Source of the DNA: Bacteroidales bacterium
Lineage (GTDB): Bacteria; Bacteroidota; Bacteroidia; Bacteroidales; Bacteroidaceae
Reading direction: 5' to 3'
DNA: 41,660 bases
Assembly: GCA_015060905.1 (NCBI GenBank)
Contig: SUXQ01000020.1
Span: 1-41,660 of the forward strand
The notes under the pieces were generated by a model, which ran no database searches, was not told where the DNA came from, and worked only from the letters and a program-made list of their open reading frames with translations. The translations under genes and the position numbers were made by a program. Positions 25,501 through 31,663 of the stretch are shown in pieces. Numbering within the stretch: position 1 is the stretch's first letter; each line of letters opens with the position of its first letter.

Positions 25501-26380
25501 AACGTACACGGTAGGTGTCGGGTGTACCGTCTGCATCGGGGATAAGATAGAATACACTTGCTGCAGAAGGTGTGATTGTTGCCTCGTAGGGTGAACGCAT
25601 GTAAAGGTTACCGGGAACAATCCACTCTACTACATAAGGCTCGCCATTGATTGTATACTCGTAAAAGTTGGGGAAGTCCTGAGCAGAAGCCTGCATAACG
25701 AAGAACTTACCTTCGCCTTCAAACTCGCTGATAGATTTTACCTGCTCGCCGAGTGTAAACTGCTGCTCGGGGAAGGGAACGTATGCAAGTTCTTCCTCTG
25801 TTGCATCGGCACTACCAGCTGTTATACCCATGTAAGTGATAAGGTTCTTGTAGTACTTTGAACGTGTCTGGATTGTAAAATAGAATGTAGAAACCTCTTT
25901 TGCAAGCTCAAACTCTACATAGTGGTACTCGAAGGGCATCTCCAAGCAACGACCACCGTAGTTTGTGTGCAAATAGGTACTCTCATCGTTGTCGCTAAGC
26001 GCAGCAAGACCACCACCATCACCGGGGTCTACTGAGTTTGCGTATGCAACGTAATCAACTGCAACGCCATTCTCGTCGAAGATACGAACCTCTGACATTG
26101 TGAAGAAGGGCTGACCTGATGCTTGGTAAGCACTGATACCGTCGTGGCTGCCATAGCCTAGATTGTTAGCTGTGTTTGTGTTACAAACAGTCATACGAAT
26201 CTTCTGGACAGGTTTGTCCACTTGATAAGTTTCGGACTTAAACAGGTAGTTCTGAACTACGAATGGTCCGGGAAGTCCATCCGCTTCTGTTAGCGTGATG
26301 GGGAACGTTGCCTTTACTTGAGCCATGCCAAGAGCGGCGATGAGCGTCAAAAGACAGGTTAATAGTAAATTTTTTTTCAT
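22535..26380 (-). CDS. Large secreted multidomain protein with T9SS-type C-terminal tail
   Basis: A 1281-residue protein with a signal peptide (MKKNLLLTCLLTLIAALGMA). Two homologous discoidin-like modules start at about 25 (LTEADGLPGPFVVQNYLFKS) and about 575 (IGQEEDGLPGEHIDNEYIWR). Each is followed by a beta-trefoil-like segment (GRYIATHQGG; NKYIANNGGPG), and a third such segment lies near 1090. Helical FIVAR-like stretches lie near 400-560 and 1010-1070. The last 40 residues (YYTADGAAVAAPVKGINIVK onward) match type IX secretion type A sorting tails. No catalytic motif is visible, so glycan or matrix binding is more likely than catalysis. It is monocistronic, with a promoter about 210 bp upstream. 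Confidence 0.82.
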   Translation of the reverse strand: MKKNLLLTCLLTLIAALGMAQVKATFPITLTEADGLPGPFVVQNYLFKSETYQVDKPVQKIRMTVCNTNTANNLGYGSHDGISAYQASGQPFFTMSEVRIFDENGVAVDYVAYANSVDPGDGGGLAALSDNDESTYLHTNYGGRCLEMPFEYHYVEFELAKEVSTFYFTIQTRSKYYKNLITYMGITAGSADATEEELAYVPFPEQQFTLGEQVKSISEFEGEGKFFVMQASAQDFPNFYEYTINGEPYVVEWIVPGNLYMRSPYEATITPSAASVFYLIPDADGTPDTYRVRWLNSGRYIATHQGGLDIWTHFTRELSQAAALTVSPCDTASGFYFTIPGQATVKNEETGENETHKFTAYLGYDCMGRMDYIADSDSAFEKTARPHAYNWTVYNASINGAAIVSTLQAEIDLAEERMAEIGEIPEEFSDGEYEALQMGIKVAKRKAADPNVDAGEIVTLTSEIRNLTTAYAIASLWVYADTINKIEAMVDNGEIVTIEAPNWTPGAFLESTVYELLDYMGVIEEVVGKCETISDVDKAVENLYSAVDDFWAGKLSEDLKTSELPIRIGQEEDGLPGEHIDNEYIWRSKTYYFEEEIDAVRLTMFKSKSGRTDSYGKPFICVNEIAFYDAAGVQIPMTEDCYVPSSVVSTDGAGIAGLCDGKHGTDAGTHFHSSWGSDNGGEYFFLDITFPEPVYGFSYKQWGRGNGYDDFPTDFVFGFQGETIIPEDVPFPAKEDPYGAALGEMITSVDEITDEGLYAIVGNWNAAPEGNQSSNPIFFSGLDYYAPVYQGATAPCVYRITKSVENDSTYNIFSLATNKYIANNGGPGNYYTGDNDSLKYAAQVRIIPAAPLREELGAEEFENTFFIYQYRDTMMKEVDEYVEDLDTTIKVKKPYPYLMLDSWGGEGGARLVWRAMYGPAEFAETNNEGIMHYFQGELEWNIYKMTMTKPNLYWLQAIYAQAATNEMIVGTNPGYYTEGSVGEFANALAQAQAALESNDDATAAAAISALQASLHLPKTAERHPVVAGTYVIESAMPEYVAQQGSPKVLCSYFNRWKLWDDRGYSASSEYTMWWTYAPEDYFDCHDRYKFQLVPAVITEDAPEGAIYSELLAQWYADTTVTEKQLATAFFIKSVETGQYVYVPEVLDADTGIPSNSVDFGFSETPETPYIFLEQGAYKFNIWSPYAPNKCFHLLDHGNGGGTASSVCLWNGDGVAASQFKLYRIDGGTDGINNVPDAEGEVVSVSYYTADGAAVAAPVKGINIVKKTYANGVVKTTKEFVK

Positions 26381-26588
26381 AATTTAAAATTATTAAATTA
26401 AAATAAAGTTAATTAATTAATTTTTTATATTCTGTTCGTATTTTTATCAAGCCTTGTCTTTACAGAGGTTGCACCATGCTCGCGTTTTTAAATATTTTTA
26501 ACTCTAATGAGACACTATACAACATCTATTTTGCAAATAAACATCAAGTTTTGTAAACAAACAAATTTTTTACCAATTTTTATCGTTT

Positions 26589-26596
26589 CAAAAGTA
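26589..26596 (-). promoter_or_regulatory. Promoter -7 box for the large secreted protein gene
   Basis: TACTTTTG on the minus strand fits TAnnTTTG. The resulting leader of about 200 nt is AT-rich with no strong structure visible. Confidence 0.4.
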
Positions 26597-26642
26597 TTTT
26601 TTTTGTTTTTCGGATGAAAAAGGGCGTTTTTTGGGCATTTTT

Positions 26643-27416
26643 TTATTTTATTATTATTCCATTAAACACTCTTCCGGATTTTATTCCCAAACGGCGGGCC
26701 GAGAAAAAATCGGCGTGCGAGAAATATGTGCATATGCCCGATTGGTGTATGTTTGCTTCGCTTAGTCCGCAGGAGAGAAGTTGCAGGCTGTTGGCACGCG
26801 GAAGGTCTATGTGCCACCGCTCACCGTAGCGTCGGGCGATTTTTTCCATTGGGAAAGAGGCGGCCCGGAAGGCGTCGTATACCTCGTCGCCTACTTCAAA
26901 GGCGTCGAGCGAGATTCCCGGGGCTATTATCGCGCGGGTGGTGGCGGGGTTGATGTTGCAGGTGCGCCGCATGGCGAGGATGCTCTTTTCGACTATTCGC
27001 GCGACGGTGCCGCGCCAACCGGCGTGTATGGCGGCAATGGTGCCGCTCGTTTCGTCGCAGAGTAGTACGGGGATGCAGTCGGCGGTGGAGACGCCTATGC
27101 AGATGCCTTTTTCGCGAGTGAACAGCGCATCGACCGAGTATAAACGGCCGGCACGCGTGGGGGTGTCGAGAGCGAGAAACTTTTTGTCTATTTCTATTAT
27201 GTCGGTGCCGTGCGTCTGGTGGGGGAGAATGAGCTGCGTGTCGTCTATTCCCAGATGGGTGCATAGCAGGGCTCGGTTGGCGGTTACATTTTCGTGGCTG
27301 TCGCCGCAGTAGTGGGTGATATTAAACGAAGAGTAGGTGCCCTCGCCTACTCCGCCGTGTCGTTTGGTGGAGAAGGCTGTTATTCCCGGGGGTGTGGGGT
27401 ATTTCAGTAGTTCCAT
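26643..27416 (-). CDS. pgeF: Peptidoglycan editing factor PgeF (YfiH/laccase-domain family)
   Basis: Multicopper-oxidase-like fold protein; E. coli YfiH hydrolyses misincorporated L-Ser from UDP-MurNAc-L-Ser, and homologues act on purine nucleosides. The 257 residues span the whole domain. The metal ligands are visible as H69 in LPHQTHG, C114 in STADCIPVLLC and H131 in AIHAGWRG, with the family spacing. The Gly-rich C-terminal end (SGICTYFSHADFFSARRLG) is also typical. Repeat copy B begins about 17 bp upstream of the start codon, so this gene's promoter probably lies within the repeat. Confidence 0.93.
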   Translation of the reverse strand: MELLKYPTPPGITAFSTKRHGGVGEGTYSSFNITHYCGDSHENVTANRALLCTHLGIDDTQLILPHQTHGTDIIEIDKKFLALDTPTRAGRLYSVDALFTREKGICIGVSTADCIPVLLCDETSGTIAAIHAGWRGTVARIVEKSILAMRRTCNINPATTRAIIAPGISLDAFEVGDEVYDAFRAASFPMEKIARRYGERWHIDLPRANSLQLLSCGLSEANIHQSGICTYFSHADFFSARRLGIKSGRVFNGIIIK

Positions 27417-27432
27417 TGTGGTGTTTGTTGTT

Positions 27433-28066
27433 TATTGTGGGTGGGGGTTAGTTACTTTTATTGAATGGTTGCTTTGTATTTTAAGGTAGCCGTTACCATT
27501 AATATTTTGTTGCTAATTTATAGGCAGTTGTTTCTGTCTCACCCTTTTGGCGCCCAAAAGGGTGCAAAAGGCACAGCGCAGACAAAATGCAGTCACTCGC
27601 TCCTCGGCTCACGAATTTTCGCTGAGCGAAAATATCCTTCGTTCGTCGTTCGCTTGCCGGCAACTTTCCCTTGATAGTCGCGGGATGCGCAAGTTTGGCC
27701 ACGCTTACAGCGCGTCAGAAAACTTGCACCTCTTTTCCGCGCCTCTCTGCGGCCGGTGCCTGTGATTTTGACAACGCTGTATTTTTTTTGAAGTAACCGT
27801 TGCAAGCAATAAATTTATAGCAACAGTAACTTTAAAATTCATCCGGCACCGTTAAAGATAGATACAAAAATTTATTCATTGAGTGGAGCATTGCTTGGTT
27901 GGTGCGCATTAAGCTTTTTGATACTTTTTGTCGGCACAAAAAGTATCAAAAAGCCCGTTAAAAGAAGATAATTGAAAAATTAACCTCGCTAATTGCAACT
28001 ACAATCAATGGTAAAATAAACATTAACTTAAAGCCCACTATAATATATTATATATAAGGTAATATA
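27433..28066. repeat. Interspersed repeat with terminal inverted repeats, copy B
   Basis: About 630 bp aligning to copy A in reverse and to copy C directly. It carries the same palindrome at 27540-27564, the shared block around CTTGATAGTCGCGGGATGCG, TTTTTTTTGAAGTAACCGTT, and the GCTTGGTTGGTGCGCATTAA segment. It then jumps to the GTCGGCACAAAAAGTATC hairpin near 27925, lacking copy A's inner segment. Both outer ends are degenerate. It fills the whole gap between pgeF and the metY terminator, with no credible gene inside. Confidence 0.75.
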
Positions 28067-28105
28067 AAAGCGAGACACAAAATTGCAGCGAACAATCGTC
28101 AAAAT

Positions 28106-28148
28106 AAACAGAGGGCTGCCCGGCAACAGGCCGAGCAGTCCTCTGTTT
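28106..28148 (-). terminator. Terminator of metY
   Basis: AAACAGAGG (28106-28114) pairs with CCTCTGTTT (28140-28148), extended inside by CTGC/GCAG and CGG/CCG. The minus strand continues TATTTTG. Confidence 0.8.
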
Positions 28149-28163
28149 GTTATTTAATAATTA

Positions 28164-29447
28164 TTATAGTAGTTGCAATGCCTGCTCAAGGTCGGCGATA
28201 ATATCCTCGGCATCCTCGATGCCCACCGAAAGACGCATAAGGTCGGGAGCAACGCCTGCCTCTATCAACTGTTCGTCGGTGAGCTGACGGTGAGTGTGGC
28301 TCGCCGGATGCAGTATGCACGAGCGTGCATCGGCAACGTGGGTGACGATGGCTATCATCTTAAGGCTGTCCATGAAACGGATAGCATCCTCTTTGCTGCC
28401 CTTTACGCCAAAGGCAAGAACGCCACACGCGCCGTTGGGCAGATATTTGTTGGCAAGTTCGTTGTACTTGCTGCTAGCAAGGCCGCAGAAGTTCACCCAC
28501 TCTACCTTCGGGTGCGCCTCGAGGTATTCGGCTACCTTCTGTGCATTTTCACAGTGACGGGGCATGCGAAGGTGCAGTGTCTCGAGGCCCAGATTAAGCA
28601 GGAAGGCATTCTCGGGTGCCATCATTGCTCCAAGGTCGCGCATCACCTGTGCCACCATCTTTGTAATATATGCAGCCTTGCCGAAGGCTTTTGTGTATAC
28701 GAGGCCATGATAAGAGTCGTCGGGCTCTGTCAGACAGGTGTATTTATCGTGCTGTGCTTCCCAATCGAAGTTTCCACTGTCGATGACTGCGCCACCGACG
28801 GCTACTGCGTGACCGTCCATATATTTTGTTGTCGAGTGGGTGACAATGTCCACGCCCCACTCTATGGGACGGCAGTTTACGGGGGTTGCGAAGGTGTTGT
28901 CGATAATTACGGGCACTCCGTTCTTGTGGGCGATGCGCACGAATTTCTCAAGGTCGAGGACATTGACGCTGGGGTTGGAGATTGTCTCGCCGAAGAGTGC
29001 TTTTGTATTGGGACGGAAGGCTTTTTGTATCTCTTCCTCCGAAGCATCTGCATCGACAAAGGTAACATCGATGCCCAGCTTTTTCATTGTGACAGAGAAG
29101 AGATTGTATGTGCCGCCGTAGATGGTGCTTGCCGACACAAAGTGGTCGCCTGCCTGACAGATGTTAAAAATAGCGTAGAAGTTGGCTGCCTGTCCCGAAG
29201 AGGTCATCACTGCCCCAACGCCGCCCTCGAGGGCTGCTATCTTGGCGCCGACTGCATCGACGGTGGGATTCTGAAGGCGCGAATAGAAGTAACCGCTATC
29301 CTCGAGGTCGAAAAGACGAGCCATCTGCTCGCTTGTATCGTATTTAAAAGTTGTACTCTGGAAAATTGGCAATACGCGCGACTCGCCCTTTTTGGGTGTC
29401 CAGCCTGCCTGTACGCACAGTGTGCCTGTATTCATTTTTTTCTGCAT
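28164..29447 (-). CDS. metY: O-acetylhomoserine sulfhydrylase MetY
   Basis: PLP enzyme of the Cys/Met metabolism family that makes homocysteine (or cysteine) from O-acetylhomoserine (or O-acetylserine) and sulfide. At 427 residues it has the longer MetY length rather than that of MetB/MetC. The PLP lysine is K208 in THSTTKYMDGHAVAVGG; YSRLQNPT, TSSGQAAN and SHTHRQL are the other signatures. Translation may start at the first ATG (MQKK) or at the more conserved fifth residue (MNTGTLCVQAGW). It appears monocistronic; I see no SAM riboswitch upstream. Confidence 0.95.
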   Translation of the reverse strand: MQKKMNTGTLCVQAGWTPKKGESRVLPIFQSTTFKYDTSEQMARLFDLEDSGYFYSRLQNPTVDAVGAKIAALEGGVGAVMTSSGQAANFYAIFNICQAGDHFVSASTIYGGTYNLFSVTMKKLGIDVTFVDADASEEEIQKAFRPNTKALFGETISNPSVNVLDLEKFVRIAHKNGVPVIIDNTFATPVNCRPIEWGVDIVTHSTTKYMDGHAVAVGGAVIDSGNFDWEAQHDKYTCLTEPDDSYHGLVYTKAFGKAAYITKMVAQVMRDLGAMMAPENAFLLNLGLETLHLRMPRHCENAQKVAEYLEAHPKVEWVNFCGLASSKYNELANKYLPNGACGVLAFGVKGSKEDAIRFMDSLKMIAIVTHVADARSCILHPASHTHRQLTDEQLIEAGVAPDLMRLSVGIEDAEDIIADLEQALQLL

Positions 29448-29546
29448 AAGTGTGTCTGTTTTTCTTTGTTTGGAATTTATTTAAATGTTGCGACAAAAGC
29501 CCCGACATTTATTTCGACGCGAATATACGAATATTTTTTTGTTTCG

Positions 29547-30215
29547 CTACTTATTTGTTCTAATTTGTATGGTATTCATAGCCGTATACGATGCGCCGCC
29601 GTCGTTCGACAGATAAAGTGTCGTCTGCGTGGTGCCGCTCTTCAAGCGGGGAGCGGCGGTGAGTGTGACGCTGTACCTTACTCCCTCGCCCGAGGGTATA
29701 TAATCGATATTCTGCATGGGGGAGATGTGTATGCGCTTCGTTTGGTTGCTCAATTCTATTTTGGGTATCAACTGCTCTATTTCGTAGGGTGTGACATTTA
29801 TAATATCGTAGCTTACGGTTGCTGTCTCGCCCGGCTGTAGTACGCCGTCGCCCGAGGAGTCACGAAACTGGACATTCGTTACCCTGACGTCACGGCGCAG
29901 ACCGCTGAGGGGTGCAAACGCGCCCTTGCTCTCTCTTTTTCTTCGCGGAGCCTCGTCGGTTGTTTCAACGTCCCCGGTGTTTCTCTTTTGTCGCGGAGTG
30001 GTTGCAATAACTCCGAGGGCTGCACCCGATAATGCACCGATGGTTGTTCCCATATGGTAGCCTCGCGGAGAGCGCGAGGTAAGGCCGCCTATCGCGCCGC
30101 CTAATGTGGCACCGGCGTTCAGCCCGCTCATGGCTGCATATACCTGTGTGCTGTTACTCGAAGCGCATCCGGCGAGCAACAGCATTGTGGACAATATTGA
30201 TAAAATTATTCTCAT
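29547..30215 (-). CDS. Glycine-zipper lipoprotein
   Basis: A 222-residue predicted lipoprotein: the lipobox LLAGC puts the Cys at residue 17. Residues about 33-70 form a glycine-zipper-like segment (GATLGGAIGGLTS, then GTTIGALSGAALGVIA) as in outer-membrane or cell-envelope proteins. A basic linker (PRQKRN, PRRKRES) follows, then a C-terminal Ig-like beta domain with SSGDGVLQPGETATVSYDI, a calcium-loop-like acidic turn. I know no specific function. A promoter box TATCTTTG lies at 30264-30271. Confidence 0.8.
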   Translation of the reverse strand: MRIILSILSTMLLLAGCASSNSTQVYAAMSGLNAGATLGGAIGGLTSRSPRGYHMGTTIGALSGAALGVIATTPRQKRNTGDVETTDEAPRRKRESKGAFAPLSGLRRDVRVTNVQFRDSSGDGVLQPGETATVSYDIINVTPYEIEQLIPKIELSNQTKRIHISPMQNIDYIPSGEGVRYSVTLTAAPRLKSGTTQTTLYLSNDGGASYTAMNTIQIRTNK

Positions 30216-30263
30216 CCTTTTACTTTCTGCTATTTATAGTCAATATATTAATAGGTATTAGTG

Positions 30264-30271
30264 CAAAGATA
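30264..30271 (-). promoter_or_regulatory. Promoter -7 box for the glycine-zipper lipoprotein
   Basis: TATCTTTG on the minus strand, 49 bp upstream of the ATG, fits TAnnTTTG. Confidence 0.45.
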
Positions 30272-30324
30272 GTATATTTTTGGGCAAAGGTGCGTTCCCT
30301 GACAAAAAAACACTTTAAAAAAGC

Positions 30325-31000
30325 TGCATTTTTCTATTTTAATGCTTCTTGTATTGTGGGGATTGAGGAAAAAGTTACCCTAATTTGATGCTAACTTTTT
30401 ATTCTACGGCAGTCTTTACCCTTAATCTTTTGTTGCTAATTTATTGGTAGTCGTTTCTGTCTCACCCTTTTGGCGCCCAAAAGGGTGCAAAAGCAGTGCA
30501 AACGAATGAAATAATACAAATTTATTTGTAATTATTTCCAATGAGTGCAGCCTGTTTTATTTAAAAGGCACAGCGCAGACAAAATCAGTCACTCGCTCCT
30601 CGGCTCACGAATTTTCGCCGGGCGAAAATATCCCTCGTTCGTCGTTCGCTTGCCGGCAACTTTCCCTTGATAGTCGCGGGATGCGCAAGTTTGGCCACGC
30701 TTACAGCGCGTCAGAAAACTTGCACCTCTTTTCCGCGCCTATCTGCGGCCGTTGCCTGTGATTTTGACAACGCTGTATTTTTTTTGAAGTAACCGTTGGC
30801 AAGCATTGAATGGAGCATTGCTTGGTTGGTGCGCATTAAGCTTTTAGACAAACGGCGTCAATGATTTTTGGAAAAGCCAAAGTACATAATAGAAACAAAG
30901 ACCTTTAAAAACAGCAACTGCAATTAAAGGTAAAATAGACTACAAATATAAAATCCTCAACCCCCATATAAAAAGAATTTTATATAGAACCGAGGTTATT
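30325..31000. repeat. Interspersed repeat with terminal inverted repeats, copy C
   Basis: About 675 bp in the same orientation as copy B. The right end shows AACCTCGGTTCTATATAAAA when read inward; the left end keeps the inner half of the inverted repeat (TTTTAATGCTTCTTGTATTG) but not the outer half. The conserved palindrome is at 30463-30487. A 74-bp extra piece interrupts it at 30494-30567. It ends 12 bp from the terminator of the calycin-like lipoprotein gene. Confidence 0.75.
30494..30567. mobile_element. 74-bp palindromic insertion inside repeat copy C
   Basis: Comparison with copy B shows a clean insertion between GTGCAAAAG and GCACAGCGCAG. It is flanked by AAAAG on both sides (30489-30493 and 30563-30567) and is built around TACAAATttATTTGTA, with imperfectly paired outer arms. 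It looks like a miniature transposable sequence with a 5-bp target duplication. Confidence 0.45.
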
Positions 31001-31011
31001 TACATAAAAAA

Positions 31012-31038
31012 AGCACCCGTCTGTGACAGATGGGTGCT
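31012..31038 (-). terminator. Terminator of the receptor/calycin operon
   Basis: AGCACCC (31012-31018) pairs with GGGTGCT (31032-31038), with TCTG/CAGA inside, followed on the minus strand by TTTTTTT. Confidence 0.88.
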
Positions 31039-31060
31039 AATAGTGAAAATCAAACAACTT

Positions 31061-31645
31061 CTAAAAATCCATTTTCACCTCATTACCGTTGAATGTAAAT
31101 GTTCCTCGTCCAACGATTGTTGCGCTGAAGTTCAGGAGGCGGTTCCGGATACCTCCTTCTATATGCTCGAACATGTACGCAGGTACAGGCATTGCGCCCA
31201 TCGAAGTGCTCATCAAAGGCACCAAGCTGTCGCCGGCAAAGACTATTTCCTTTCCACCGGTTCCTTTATAAGGAATTTCGGGAACTGTGAGGTTGATGGA
31301 ACCGGGCATTGCTTCGGCAAATTTTACATTGTAGATGTTAAGTGCAATATTATTTCTGTCAATGATTATCTCGCAGTTAGTGCTATCCTGCACATACGAT
31401 TCGTTTACCACCAATGTTCCATTGAATTTTCTTGGCAGGTTTATATTATCAACAGTGTCACCGCCGTTGATGATTGAATCGCCACTGTTAATAATTGTGT
31501 CACCGCCGTTGATGATTGAATCGCCACTGTTAATAATTGTGTCACCTGTTTCGGGAGAGAATATATCCTCTTCGTCGTCCGAACATGCGGGAATAATTAT
31601 TGCTGTCATAAAGACCAGCAGGGGAAATAATAAAAATTTTTTCAT
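31061..31645 (-). CDS. Calycin-like surface lipoprotein with repetitive linker
   Basis: A 194-residue lipoprotein with Cys at residue 21, followed by an acidic SDDEEDI stretch like the Bacteroidota lipoprotein export signal, so probably surface exposed. Residues 34-62 are a repeated linker (GDTIINSGDSIING units). The rest is a beta-rich domain (FNGTLVVNESYV .. FTFNGNEVKMDF) resembling the Bacteroidales calycin-like family, which suggests binding of a small ligand. It is 18 bp downstream of the TonB-dependent receptor and ends the operon. It may capture the receptor's ligand; the ligand is unknown. Confidence 0.8.
   Translation of the reverse strand: MKKFLLFPLLVFMTAIIIPACSDDEEDIFSPETGDTIINSGDSIINGGDTIINSGDSIINGGDTVDNINLPRKFNGTLVVNESYVQDSTNCEIIIDRNNIALNIYNVKFAEAMPGSINLTVPEIPYKGTGGKEIVFAGDSLVPLMSTSMGAMPVPAYMFEHIEGGIRNRLLNFSATIVGRGTFTFNGNEVKMDF
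31455..31546. repeat. 42-bp tandem repeat in the lipoprotein linker
   Basis: Two perfect 42-bp units (31455-31496 and 31497-31538) plus the first 8 bp of a third. Each codes for 14 residues, so copy-number change keeps the frame and only alters linker length. Confidence 0.85.
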
Positions 31646-31663
31646 AATTGTTTTTTTAAATGT

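Noticed and set aside
29448..29546. SAM riboswitch upstream of metY
   Set aside because: The gap is short and T-rich, and shows none of the helices or conserved bases of a SAM-responsive leader.
28173..29840. 555-codon rightward open frame opposite metY
   Set aside because: Antisense shadow of metY and the lipoprotein gene; composition and lack of any motif argue against it.
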